NCBI GenBank assembly: GCA_947034895.1
Contig: OX344764.1
Span: forward strand, 61,919,348 to 61,983,347
DNA length: 64,000 nucleotides
Source: Rhytidiadelphus loreus
Lineage: Eukaryota > Streptophyta > Bryopsida > Hypnales > Hylocomiaceae
Reading direction: 5' to 3'
A program made the translations under genes and the position numbers. Below, one piece after another: positions 37,143 to 50,404 of this stretch; the stretch's first letter is position 1, and each line of letters begins with the position of its first letter. The notes below the pieces were generated by a model that saw only the letters and a list, made by a program, of their open reading frames with translations, did no database searches and was not told the DNA's origin.

Positions 37143-39500
37143 TAAAAAGTTCTCTAATTTGTGGTTGTGGTTTAATTTGGAATACTATTACTTTTGAACT
37201 TGCAAATTCATGCACATTGTCTATATTTTTTATTTTCTAATTTGTGAGCCACCAGGGTAGTTGACAAGCGACTATGTTATTGTGTGACTAGTGCTTGTGT
37301 AGTTGGCACATGGCATGCTTGATGTCACCCTTGTGGACTCTACCTCTAGGAGATTGGATTTGTCCTCATTGTCCTAAATTTTTTGGACATGTGTTGAAGA
37401 AGTCTAAGAAGGCAATCTACTTACATTTCACGATGACATCATTGGCATTTGAGTTGACTGGGTGCTAAATGAAGGTTACAAAAGGGTAGAGTTTAGATTG
37501 ACATTGACATTGAGATTAGGCATCAAAAACTTATCAGAGGCAATTAACAATGGAACTTACAATTGCATCTAATCTCCAATTTCTTGTCATGCCATGATTG
37601 AATTTTCTTTTGCATATGTTGGCCAACTCATGACCTTGACTTGGATGTAGAGAAATATACAATTATTTCATCATGATCTTTAGATCCAACTACCCATGTG
37701 GTGTAGTTCTAACTACATGTGAGAACAACATGGTCAGAGTAGGGACATATGATGGTGTGCTTATGGCATTTTTATGTGTGGATTTCATGTTGTGCTAGAT
37801 GTGATTGTAGCATACGATTACTATTTACACCACAAGACTCTTAATTTACCAACCTAAAACAAAAGTTTGGAGTTACTTTTGTTTCTTGGAGAGGTCATGA
37901 AATCCAAAAATGATAGCTCCAAGTATGGGGCAAGATTTTACATCTATAAACAATAGTAGAAAAATAAAAATAAAAATCTTATAGCACTTGTCTACACTAA
38001 TAATGAAATTTAGTGTTACGGTACTATACCTATAGTGCCATTTCCCTTATTATGCAAATCACCCTAATTTTCATTTAGTTGACAATTAGTGTCAATTCAT
38101 GTTGGATACTACTTTGGTTTAGTATAAAGTAGGTAAATCCAAATGTGCCATTGACCTTAAAGTGCTATCTTCACTCTGTGAACATCTCCAAAATTAGTTC
38201 TGTACCTATGTGGAAGAAACGTTTTTAGAATCAAACTTTGTTCCTTAATAACTTTTGCATATAGTATCCAAATGCCACGTTCTTTGGTGCGTTGGAACCT
38301 CCTTTCACTTGTCAATAAGAACATGTGAAAATCTCACTTGTCTAATAATAGTAGATGGTCTCTGTAGATTGCCTATTAGGAATTTTGAATATACATTTTT
38401 GAGTCAATTTAGGTGGATATTTTGTAGTTTTTGATGATTTTTTATTATTGGATGACAAGTTTTAAAGTCCAATTGGGTGATTTTGCTAAGATTATGTCAT
38501 CCAATTGGGTTTCTTTTTAATAGTGTCTACCAAATAGAAAGGGAATTGATTTTCAAGTTAGTCCCAATAGGAGTGTTAGTTTGTCATGTAGAAATGGAAT
38601 GCTTGTTCTAGTTGGTGTGAGATGTGATATGGAGGGGTATCATGTGAAATTCTATTACAAATGGGTGGTTAGTTGGTAGTTGGATTTTTCTTCTAGTTTA
38701 GTAACTGTCTGTTTTGGAATTCCTATTAGGTCCTTCTCTTTAAATTGTTTGGAATCCATTGATGTGAATTCCAATGGAGTCACAACCCCTAGTCGGTTGT
38801 GTTTGTGTTAATTTTGGTGTGATGATATGTAAATGTGAGAGGTGGAAGTTACAAGTTGGTGAGAGTAGGATGAGTGTTATGTAGTGGAAGTGGAAGTGAT
38901 TTGTGTTAATGGGGAGATGAGAAAATGTGAAATTAAGTCGAAGTTTGTTTGGTGGATTGAATTGGAAGTTTAAATGTTAAGTGAGCATGGAGCTAGCTAG
39001 GAATGACTTTGTGTCAAATCGAATGTTAAACGGTGAATTAATTACCAATTTGGGTAATAAAAGTTATACAAGCCAAATTGGTGTCTTGTATGTGGTGAAT
39101 GTGTGTGCCTTGGATTATATGTGTATGCAAGTGAAATTAATTTGAAGCATGAATCCTAGTTGAAATGTGCAATGTCGTTGTAGTTTGAGTGATGGTCAAT
39201 TTTTCGAATTGGGTCATGATCTTCTATTTTTGGATTGTATTATCTATTTTAGAGATTGATCCCATTAGCATTGGTTTCCTACTTGACCATCTCCCTCGGA
39301 ACGAACTTATTATACTAACTATATAATCTTCAGTTTGGAATTATCCTTCTTCAATAGTCTTAGTAGCAAAAAGTGGCGGTTTTGGGTGTACCCACCTTAA
39401 ACCATCTCAATTCTAATTTAGTTTTTTTTGGTGAAAATTTAGTTGCCAATAAGTATTCGTGTTGCCATTTAGTGTTGATAACATTACTGCCATTTAATGT
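37143..39500. other. AT-rich intergenic sequence
   Basis: No gene recognised. Sequence complexity is moderate and it could include old retroelement remains, but no domain can be named. Confidence 0.3.
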
Positions 39501-39519
39501 TAGAGTTTGTAATTAGTGT

Positions 39520-41304
39520 TGCGAAAACTGAATTTCACTGTACGGGAACACCACCCCCACCAAATTGAGATTTCGGAATCACAACTTCCCATTTCCTTGG
39601 CGCTACTTCTGCAGCCGCCCTATTCCCGCTGCGACGAGGCATCGAACCACGCTGAACCCAACGGACGCATTCCGTTGGCTCCGCGTTTGTCTGCGTCTCT
39701 CTCGCAGCTGCCGTCCCGCTCTGCGCAGACTCTCTCACACAGCTTTCATGTCCACTCCCTCCCGCCCTCGCGCTCTGCTTTAGGGCGCCTGTTCCCTTTG
39801 AATCCCCTCTTACCGGAACCACCGCACTCACTTTCTCTCAAACCTGGAGCCTCCACATCACGCCTTCGTTCTCGGTGAGCCTTCCCATTTCCATTTCCGT
39901 TTCCATTTCCGTTTGTTCCTTTGGAATTTCTTTCATGGTGTGGATCGGGATGTGATCGACTCGTCAGTTTCAGTTTTCGGTTTAGAGCTTTGGGATGCCG
40001 TTCAGGATGCTTGTTTGCAGTGAATGTGGCGATGCAGGAGAGTGGAGTCCTGTAGAGTGTTTCTGAAGGCGGTGGAGAGTGTTTTCTGAATCTCTGGTTG
40101 TAATGTGCTGGCATGTCCTGGTTCTGGCTGCGTACGGGTGATCGGGGTGTACGGGTGATGTCGGCGTTGACTTTGGAGGTTCTGGTTTCGTTTGCGGTTT
40201 TGCAGGTAGTTAATGTTCTTGTTCTCGCTGTGGGCGATTGTGAATGCTGGTGAGGAGGTGAGCTCGTTGGAATGGGATGTTTGTGGACGAGGGAGGTGCT
40301 TCGGTGTTGGATCGTCGAAGGTCCGTACGGTATGTGTTGTTGTAGGTGTTTTTTTGATGATCCGGGTGTGCTGTTGTGTTGTTGTGTGTCGTTGTGAGTT
40401 TAAATGTTTGGAGAGTGAGCATCGTGATTACTGGATAACGGAATGTTCGCGTTTTTTGTTTTGTTACACCGCATTTTTTGCGATTCTGTTTGTACGGACT
40501 ATGTTCTTAAGTTTTAAGTATACATACAAAGGTTGAGAGTGTTGCTGAATTAGAAACAGGAGGACGAGAGTATTCCATTTTCTTCGTAACCAAGGTGAGC
40601 ACGAGTCTGAATGGAATGATCGTTGAAAGGTAGACCATTATTTTTTAGTAATTTGAAAGCCGTTTTCTGAAATTTGAAGCATATGAGTAGGGGTGTTTTT
40701 GAAAAGTGAAACAGGATCTTTTTCGAGGTGTGTGATCACTCTCGGAATTTTGGTTGCGGACATGCCTTAAAGCGTTCTTTAGTCATGCTTAGACTTGTTG
40801 CCTAATATTCGAGAGGACTGCTAGGCAAACCAATTTGATTGGTAATTACGGTTTGAAATCAAAGTATCGTAAGTAAATAGCTGAGAGGAAATGGGGTTTC
40901 TGCGATGAGAAATGAGCTACGGAAATGTGACAATCCTAAGAGCAGTTTTTCAAAGCTGGATTTGGTTCTTGCTCTCTCTTGTACAACTCATTAGTTCTAT
41001 ACTCTGGAATGCATAAAAGGACCGTTTTGGCAGTCTTGAGGTCTTTTGATTTTCTCTGTTGAATTATGCTCTTTTGGTGATACTTTGATGGACTCCCACG
41101 AATATGTCTGAGAAATTTGCCATCTTGACTAGGTGGCACGTACTTTGACCTCAATTTTTGATGTAGAGTCGAAGCTAAAGTTGGAATGACTATCGGCCGT
41201 GATTTGCAGCTAGGTTTGCCCTCCACCTTGAGGAATCTTAAGTTCCATGGCTCAATTGCTTCCTCCTCGACTCCCCTTATTGCTCTGATTTGACGAGTGC
41301 CAGC
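39520..41304 (+). promoter_or_regulatory. Promoter and 5' leader of the KLC-related gene
   Basis: Composition changes abruptly from AT-rich to GC/CT-rich at about 39540-39880 (CCCTCCCGCCCTCGCGCTC), as at a transcription start. A good donor (TCTCG|GTGAGC near 39876) and candidate acceptors (TTTTGCAG near 40205; GATTTGCAG near 41209) suggest one or two introns in the 5' untranslated region before the ATG at 41305. A short repeat of CCATTTCCGTTT lies at 39890-39915. Exact exon limits need transcript data. Confidence 0.45.
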
Positions 41305-44300
41305 ATGATGATGGAGCCTTCCTTGCCAACGGTGTTGCCAACTCGTAATGACAGTAGGCCAGCGATAGCTGTAAGAGACGGCAAACATTCAAATCCAAGT
41401 TCTTCAATTAAGTTACTCAAACCTAAATCTGGTGCTATCAAGAGATCACCAGACCTGGCCCCCAAAGGTCCTGCACAGAGCCAAACAAAGACTGAACCTG
41501 CTCGGAGAAGCGTCACCAAGCTACCGCTGCATGCATCTGAAAAAGCTCAATCTAGTGGTTCAGAGAGACCTAGGAAAAGCACCGCAGAGAAACCAAAGAG
41601 GATTGTTACGACAGACAGTAGGAACAAGGAAAAGCAAGAAATGGAGGCTCTTGTGAGAAAGTTGTCAACTCCTAATCTTGGTGCTCATCGCCCACCAGCG
41701 ATGCAAGTGCCTGAGAAGACTGGAGCAAAAGTTATCACGAGGGTTGATGTCAAGTCCCCAGAAGCGAAATTAGTACCTGGACAAAATGAGCCAAGAGAAT
41801 TGGCTCCGCCCCAGGAATCTGTCAGCCCAAGGTTGGAGGTCTCTAGTAATCTGGAATCACAATCTCCCAAAGACGTTTCGGCCGCGCGAAAAAGCAGGAA
41901 TACGACTCCCGAGAGAAGACGACCCAGCGATGCAAATCTTAGTGATGCTGAAAGTGAGGATGTCGCCACAAATGCGCCATCACTGACACCTTCTAAAATC
42001 ATGCCTTTGATGCCAGTATCTGCAATTGATGCAATGATGAACGATGAATCACAGGGTTCCAACTCACATCTTGGTCCTTATCTGATCAAGCTGACAAAAT
42101 TATATTCGATGGAAGAAGATCAATCCAAAGCCATTGAGTACGGCATTCGAGCAGTTAGGTTTTACGAGAAGCAAACCGACAACGGCCAACCTAGCTTGGA
42201 ATTCATTGCCAGCCTTCAGATATTGGCAGCATTATATGGTAGGCTGGGAAATTTTGATGATGCCATCCCTCTTTTGGAGAGGTCAGTGGTTATCCCCGTA
42301 ACAGGTGAAAGTGAGGATCATGCTTTGGCAAAATTTTCTGGTCACATGCAGCTTGGGGACTCCTTCAATCTGCTTGGAAAGCAAAGTGCTGCACTGGAAT
42401 CATACCATCGTGCCTTGAGGGTCCAGAAGGCAATGCTTGGAGACTTGGACCCTCGAGTTGGTGAAACATGTCACTATATTGCTGAAGCTCACTTGCAGGT
42501 TTGTCGATTCCTTCTATTTGGGTTTGTTGGAAGCATTGGTGAATACTTGGTTTCTTGGTAAGATTTTCATATCCATGTTGAGAAGGAAATGTACTTATTA
42601 ATTGTTGGAAAGATTTTTTCTGCAGGCATTGGATTTTGACAAAGCTGAGGCGTTATGTGATCATGCACTTACCATTCACAAAGAACATGGCGAGGAAGGC
42701 TCCTTGGAAGAAGCGGCAGATCGGCGTCTTCTGGCGCTAGTTTTGAGTGCCAAAGGGAATCATGAAAAAGCACTTGAGAACTTGATGCTTGCTTCGACAA
42801 CCTTACAAGCTAACAATTTGGAGGTATATCCTCTAAAATAAATTTTGGAGTAGTATTTTTTTATAAAGAGTAGAGGTGGATTTCTCGACTTCTATTTAAA
42901 TTATCGGACCTACCATACTTTCACTTCGCAGTAATAGAACTTCAACCTGGATATTGTCATTCTAAGCAGAAATCTCTTTGGCTTCTCATAGAGGTACTCT
43001 GTACAGTTAAATCTGTTCGAGTTATAGGCGCACATTTAATGGTTGCAGAGCATTCGTACTGATTCTATGTTCTATTTCTTCGTTTTGGAATCTAGCTCGA
43101 TGCGGCAGCAGTAAGTCTAAGCATTGGTGATGAGTTACTTGCGCTCAGTCGAGATTCTGAGGCAGTAAGCGCATACCAGAAAGCTATCCTGATGTTCAAG
43201 GCTCTTAAAGGTGACAATCACACGTTGGTTGCTGGGTGTTACGTCAGCCTTGCTGAGCTTTATATGAAGACTAACAAGCTTCGCGAGGCCAAGGCATTCT
43301 GCGAAAATGCCTTACATATTTATGGAAAGCAGGGTTCTGGTCACAATCCCAATGATATTGCAAGTGGACTTGCTGATGTGGCGGCAGTTTATGAGCAAAT
43401 GAATGAGAAAGACACTGCGATTTTGCTCCTTCAGCGTGCACTCACTATCCAGGAGTCTCTTCCAGGTTGAACTCTATTTTTCAGTATAATCTTTAAATTT
43501 CCCTTCTGATCTTGTTCATTGATTTATTCGACTCGCGTTTTTGTCACTCTAATCTCGTTATTTTATTGACAGGTCATCAAGCTGCAATGGGTGGCATTGA
43601 AGCTCAAATGGGAATTTTGTATTATATGATGGAGAAGTTTGGGCCTGCAATGGAGGCCTTTAAGAGTGCAGCTTGCAAGTTACGGGATGGGGGGTTGGAA
43701 AAGACACCGTTATTAGGCATGCTCTTGAACCAAATGGGCATTACTTGCGTAGAGCTTGGTGATATCGAGCAGGCCGCAGAATTGTTTGAAAATTCACGGA
43801 GTATATTGGAGGACACCTACGGACCATATCACCTAGATACTTTGGATGTGTGCACCAACCTAGCCGGCAGCTATGATGCACTTGGCAGGTGATGTTACAT
43901 TTCTACCTGTTAACTGAGGTGCTATTTGATTATCTCTCTTGTAAGCACATAGATATTCCATAATACTGTGATCTTTTGTAGGTTACGTTTTGCGACCTTC
44001 AAATGCTTTCACTTCATTGAAGAAGATGATTCATCTGCTCAGAAATATAGAATCTTCTTCCATGTCGTCTCTTGACAGGTGTACCTAGCTTAAGTTGCAC
44101 GGTATGGTATAGTGCTATGCAGTCTCACTTCAGCTGTAACATTTTTATGAGCTGGAGATCGGACTCTGTTACCCGTTTGAGGTTAAACATGCAACAGACC
44201 CACACTGGCAGTGAATAAGTCATTTGTCATGCCTTGTGTCTTGACGCTGGTACTTGCTGGATACAGATTGGATGAGGCTACCCAACTTTTGGAAGATGTT

Positions 44301-44465
44301 TTACAAGCAAAGGAAGATAAGCTGGGAACAGTCCACCCAGATGTACATGATGATCGTGAACGGCTACAGGAGCTTCTGAAGGATGTGGGACGAACCTACA
44401 CGCCTAAATCGCGCAGGCTTGAAGAATTGCTCTTAACTGCAAGGAAAGAGAACCGTAAAAGGTGA
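41305..44465 (+). CDS. Kinesin light chain-related TPR protein (5 coding exons)
   Basis: Exons 41305-42498, 42626-42823, 43096-43465, 43573-43888, 44267-44465; phases agree, total 2277 bp, 758 residues. The first 240 residues are a basic, Ser/Pro-rich, probably disordered region (RRSVTKLPLHASEK, KSRNTTPERRRPSD). From about residue 250 to 730 there are repeated TPR helices of the kinesin-light-chain pattern: LGNFDDAIPLLERSV, LGKQSAALESYHRALRVQKAMLGDLDP, KAEALCDHALTIHKEH, EAVSAYQKAILMFKALKGDNH, and DIEQAAELFENSRSILEDTYGPYHLDTL. Plant KLC-related (KLCR/CMU) proteins bind microtubules and IQD scaffolds and hold the cellulose-synthase tracks; the basic leader fits that. Length is somewhat above the 600-660 residues of Arabidopsis members because of the long N-terminus. 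Start: first ATG of three in a row (MMMEP); no in-frame ATG lies upstream in this exon. Confidence 0.9.
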
Positions 44466-47400
44466 AGGTTCATGAATCCAATCTGGTTTATAAAATTACA
44501 ATACGCATTAAAGCCCTCTGATGTTGTGTGTGCTTGTAATTCAAAGTATTATAAAGTTCTTTGTAGGAAGTATTCTTTACCTTATTCTTTCACTCTTCTG
44601 TCTCTTAACTGTAGGAGTGCACAATATACTTCTTCGCCATGCGCTGTGTAGTTAAGTGCACATTCCAATGTGGGTTTTGAGAGCTCTTATTAATTTAATT
44701 ACTGGACATTCAATACACAATTTGAGTGAGTCAAGTGTCTTTTTTTGAGCAAATTCGTGGTCGACATTGGGATTGAAATTTTGTGAATGACGATATGTAC
44801 AACTGTATAATGCACCAGTTACATTCTAGCCCCCTTTATGAGCCAGCGCTTTTCATATTATCTTTGTGGGTCGGTAGTGATGGGCATCTCATATCCGTCA
44901 TAGTTTGAGGGGGTGAGAGTTGAGGATACAGTGTTAGGCAGATCATTTAAAATCTAGCAACATTCTTTGTCAAGTATGATTGTAAATTGGTGAGTCTTGA
45001 TTTCTTTTTGCACATGTAGACAAATTATCGCTATACTTACGTGAACTTTGTACGTAGAAGTTACTAAGCTAGAGGTGAAAGTTCAATTGGTAGAAATTCA
45101 AAATTCATGCCCTAATCTCAATATCTTTATGAGGAACATTGTGCAATGAGTATGTACTTATTATCAAGATTTATTAGGGCACAGTTTTGAGTTTTCACCT
45201 GGTTTTGAACAATCTTATCTTATTACTTATGACTGAGTTTGGAAGTTCTTATCATGTTTCACTTTTCCATGTTCAATAAACTTGCAATGTCAAAAAATTC
45301 TTGAAATAATTCAATTTTATTGGAATCTAGTTGAAGGCAATTTCAAATATGTTGACTTGAATGCATATTCAATCACAAGTGATCACTTCCATTATTAGAG
45401 ATGAAAATGAATTGCTTATAAAGTTTACAAGAGAGTCAAGTTAAATACTATAGCTAGAAGAAAAGACCATGGATTTCTTCATGTGTAATCCGATTGATAT
45501 GATCTATATGGGGATGGCATAATTTTATTTATTTACAATCCTAGTAAATTTATTGCTTAGAACATCCATCACTTCTATGCACATCATGATCCTCTTTGTA
45601 GATTCATATTCTATATAATTGGATGGTAAATCTTATATTCAAAAAATCATTAAAATTTATGACAAAGTGGACAATTTAATTTTAAATTAAATTAATTAGT
45701 AGTTGACTTGAAATTTATAATATTAAAATATTAAAAATATTAATTACATATATTCATGATTGTGGATGTTTTTGCAGTGAAAATGAAAATTGACGTACAT
45801 TGATTTGTTGTTGAGGTTGTCTTGAAGCTAAATATTAAAAACTTACAACATTTATAGGGCTATGTGAATTTGTAGGCATGTAGGTCTAGTACTTGTCATT
45901 ACATTTAGTGTTTTCTATAGATGGGAGTGTAGATGTGCAAAGCGTCACTCAAGCATAAGAGCTCTACAAGTGCTATTAGAGGTATAAATAATAGCTTCTA
46001 AAAATTTGCATAATAGATGATTTGTACATTTTTTTTCAATTAAAAGTAGCATACACAACACCATCAATATAGAATGGTCATTGTATTGGAATTTTGAGAA
46101 TGGTATTTCATAGTGTAGGGTTCTTTTTTTGTCAAGTTATTTGATAATCTATGTAGTACTTTATGAATTTTCAACAAAATTCAATTATCTTTCAAATTTT
46201 TATTTTTATTTTTGAAATAATGTTCTAAAACTAAAGAAAAATTTAAATGAAAATTTCCAAAACATCAAGATTCTAACAATTGTCCACTTGATATCCATTT
46301 TGTAAATAGAACAAATATTCAACCAATATTGTCCAAAGTAATGAGGTACAAATGAATTTGTTGATTGTAAGCAAAAGTCTTGAGATAATATAAGCTTTAC
46401 CATTGAATGTAGAACTTAATATAGGGTTTGTTTTTTTTATGAAAATTTGAATAAAATTAAATTTTGTGTGTTAAATTTGAAATATAGTTCTTTGTGTGTC
46501 TATAGAATATAAGTTTATTTTTTAAGATTTGAATATGGAGGTTATGTGTGTAAGGGTGGAAAATTGGGAATATGTACTACATATAAACTATATGTATTAT
46601 TTTCTAGTATACAATATGTCAACAATATTTATCATAATTATAGTAGAAACTAACCAATGTTTCACTACATTAAGCAATTCCAATAGACTCACAATTCCTA
46701 ATCAACAATTTATAGACTCTATAACAATACTTTGAAATTTGCATTAGACATTACGCCTTAAAATCTCAAAGGTTTTGCAATAAACACAAATTTATTTGCA
46801 TCAAAGAATTTGTATTAGGAATCAAGGGGTTGGAAGGTACAAAATCAAATGTAAAATATTAGAAGTTTGACCAACTTTATTTTAGAAATCCCTAGATGAG
46901 TCTATATTATTGCTAAAGGAGAGACCTTTGCATTGTATTATAGTGAAGTTTGGAAGAACAACATGCACTTCATTTGTAAGAAAATAATGGTCAATCAAGT
47001 TTGACTATTTTGGATATATAGTACTCTACCAAGTCAAAAGTAACTTTGCTATACAATTAATAAGTTAAAAAATCACTTTTTTTGTTCATAAAGACAATGA
47101 AGCTAATTTGCATAAAAATGAATTCAATATTCATTGAAAGGACAAAATTTATATGGCTTGCCTTAGAACAAAAATTGACAAAAACAAAAATACAAAGGCA
47201 AAGAATAAGAGAATAGTGGAAAGAGTAGCGAGAAACGAATGATGACCTTCTGTTGTGTGTTGTGTATCCAAAATACATTTGCCTCTCCATTCAAAAATCT
47301 CATAGTAGACAATTTTTTACAACAAGCCAATGTTTCCCATACATTTTCATTTCCAATTTTTGTGTGGTGTACACTTTGTCAACAAAAAATTTGGTAAAAG

Positions 47401-49813
47401 AAAGGTAACATATAGTAGAATCTTAGAAAAAAAATTCATCTATTTCAAGTCACAAATGAAGAAGTTTTGACTATTTTCCTTTATCAAGTCGACAAATTTT
47501 GAACTCCTCTTCCTTAAGGGATTTAAATCAAGAGTAGAAAGTAACTATCTATATAGTCAAAATTCCAAAAAATTGAAGAAAATGTAGAAAATGTAGGAAT
47601 TAGAAGCTATTATTATTATTATTATTGTCCAATTAAATATTGATTGAATCATTTCAAATAAAGTTTCAAGCCTCAACAACAAAAAATTCAATATAATTAA
47701 CTACAAGAAATGACAAAGTTGGCGACCAAGAGACCAAAAGGTAGAAGTTGTTGGGACGGAGTTGTGCAAAGTGGCATGAGAGGCCACAAATACACATAGT
47801 TTCTACATGTTTTGCATGGATGAAAAGGTTAATGTTATTTCAACACTAAGGCTTCTATATTCTTCATACTACTATCAATGATATCCAATTGCTTAAATAT
47901 GTGAATTTAAAGTATTTGTAAAATTTTATTTTTTAAATTTATAATTAGAATATTAAAAAGGCTTTGGTCTGTAAATTTATAAATATGATATTCTAATGAC
48001 AACATATGAGGTCAAAATTGGTTTAGCCAAATTTTGGAGTGACCTTTGGGATTATTGTATTGACATATATTTACAACTATAAGGGGCCTTTGAAGCCATG
48101 ATTAGAATTATAGCCATAAGAATAATAATGGAATGAAGCCTGAATAAAATAAAATCAAGACAAAGATAATAGAATTTCGAAGTTAAGACTAAAATTGAAG
48201 CCCATATTGTCTTTTCAATTGAGAGAATTTAAAAGATTTTGAGAGAACAAATGAGAACCTTGGGGTTCAATTAATTTTTACAAAATAAAGGGAAAATTTG
48301 GAATTTAAAATAATAAACATGAGAGTTAAAAGATTTTTGAGGCAACCAATGGAGTTTATAACTTTAAAGTTTCCGTATTGACAGATATAGGGTCCAATGT
48401 TATCTATAGTTCAACATACATCTCCAAAGTCCATTCTAACAAATTCCTAGTTGTCAAGCCATTTCTACATCACGTAAATCTACATACTTGTAATCCTCAA
48501 AGGACAAGTCCATTACTACTTTTTCAAACTTCATTTGCAAATACCTATGAATGTGATTTTTTGTATTTATATTTTAGGCATGTGATTACATGTCTTCTAT
48601 TAGTCCTAAAAAAATTTAATTTTTTTGTAAAAATTTTTGCAAAATTTTGAATAAAAAGTGAAACAATTCTTATCAAATGCAATTGATACTCTAAAAATCT
48701 AAAAAATTCTCCAAAGCTCTATAATATAGTGCAGAACATCATATGCAAATTTTCCTACCATGTCACTTTAGAAAATTAGTATTCCATGGTTATAGAACCA
48801 AAGTTCAAATTGCTATAAGATTCTAGTAATAACCTTTAGGTTGGAACTAGTTTAGCCAATTTTTGGAATGACCATTGGGGTTTGATAATTGACAAATATA
48901 TGAATCCCTTTGTAATTATGGAATCCATTTGAAATCAAGACTAAGATTAAAGAGACTTGAGTGTCTTTTCAATTGAAGAAGTTGAATTTTTTTAGGAAAC
49001 CAATAAAATCTTTGAGCTCCAATCAATTTCCAAACTAAAGCCAAAAGAATTTAGAATTTAAAAGGAAAAAAATATGAAAGTTCAAAGGATCTACTTCACA
49101 ACTGTAAGGTCCGAATCTATTGAGAATTCAATTTCTTAAAGTTGTAAAGTTTTTTGAGGGAACCAATGGAAACTCCTTGGGTTCAATTAATTTATGGAAC
49201 AAAGGCCATAAAAATTTGGATTGGAATTTGGATTTCAAAAAATATGAGAGTTGAAAGGGTCTACTTTGCAACCATAGGGTCCAAGATCTTTGGGGTTTCT
49301 TATTGAAAAATGCGGAGTTCAATGCAAAGTGATTGGTGAATACACACCTCCAAAGTTCACCATAATGAGTTCACATTTGCCAAGGCTTCTATGTCAATTT
49401 GAAGTTTAGAGATTTTTAACACTCAACAAAAGCCTATAACTATATAGGAACTTATTACAGCGGCAAGTATCTGTGAATGTCATTTTTTCTTAAAATTCTT
49501 GTGATTGATTTTTGAATGGAAAGTGAAACAATTCATATCAAATGAAATATATGCTCAAAAAAACAAAAAATCTCTCCATAGGTTTATATTATAGTGTAAA
49601 ACATCATGGTGCAATTTTTTTACCATGTTGTGCTAAAATTAGAAAATTAGTACTCCATGATTGCAAATTCATTTTTTAAATTGTTGGTCAATATGTATTT
49701 TTTAATTCTACATTTTGAAAATCAATCTATTAATGATTTATAATATTAAGATTATAGGTTTGTGATATTTTTAATTTTATTAATTTTAAAGTTAAATCAA
49801 ATCAAAAAAAATT
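44466..49813. other. AT-rich intergenic desert
   Basis: 3' flank of the KLC-related gene followed by 5 kb without a recognisable gene. A TAT trinucleotide run lies at 47609-47627; a diverged direct repeat is listed separately. Confidence 0.35.
48000..49680. repeat. Diverged direct repeat, about 0.85-kb unit, two copies
   Basis: Blocks recur in the same order: TTTAGCCAAATTTTGGAGTG (48022) and TTTAGCCAATTTTTGGAATG (48851); ACATCTCCAAAGTCCA (48418) and ACACCTCCAAAGTTCA (49344); GCAGAACATCATATGCAAAT (48731) and GTAAAACATCATGGTGCAAT (49595). Within the second copy a shorter unit (GGAACCAATGGAAAC, CTACTTTGCAACCATAGGG) is itself repeated. Short chance frames here are not genes. Confidence 0.5.
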
Positions 49814-49834
49814 CTCTCAATCAGGGTTGACAGG

Positions 49835-50220
49835 GCGTCCAGACATCCAGAGTCCGCGGACGCTGACCCCAGGACGTCTTTTGACATACTTGGCGGTGAC
49901 TACCGTCCGACCGCTGGACGGGCGGACGGCCAAAACTTCCGACGGCATCGAGCGGACGGGTAGATCGCAGACGGGCCGACCGAAGCTTCCGACGGATAGC
50001 GGAGAGCGAACGGGCCGACCGGGATTTCCAACGGACTAACGCTCATGCGGTCGGCTGGGCGGAGTGGCGGATGGCCATGAAGTCGACAGGGCGGACGGCC
50101 AAGCGGACGGCCATGAAATCGACAGGGCGGACGGCCACGCGGTCGACCGGACATGCGGACACCCACGAGGTCGGCCTTGCAGCGGTGCGGACGGAAGAGC
50201 GGACGGCAAAACAAATGAAT
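49835..50220. repeat. Left subterminal GC-rich repeat block
   Basis: GC-rich block in AT-rich surroundings, carrying GCGGACGG seven times, often extended to GGGCGGACGGCCA, at irregular spacing. It mirrors the block at 55060-55395. Probable transposase-binding region by analogy with other hAT elements. Confidence 0.6.
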
Positions 50221-50290
50221 TGATACCGTTCGCTCATCTAGTCGGACGCCTAACCATCAGACGTTCTGTCCACATTCATGTGCACCATAA

Positions 50291-50333
50291 TATACCATTG
50301 GAAAAATATCATTTATAGCTTTCCAATGGTATA
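50291..50333. repeat. Small perfect hairpin
   Basis: TATACCATTGGAAA and TTTCCAATGGTATA (14 bp each) around a 15-base loop, between the left subterminal block and the first internal unit of the hAT-like element. Confidence 0.7.
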
Positions 50334-50404
50334 TAATACATTCAATTTGGACAAAAACTCCAACTATGGGACATCTCCAAAGATTGCAGTCTTCTTAGTC
50401 CTCC

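Noticed and set aside
48378..48650. LTDIGSNVIYSSTYIS resembling a retropepsin start
   Set aside because: The same DNA recurs in diverged form at 49290-49400 without coding capacity; the resemblance is probably chance.
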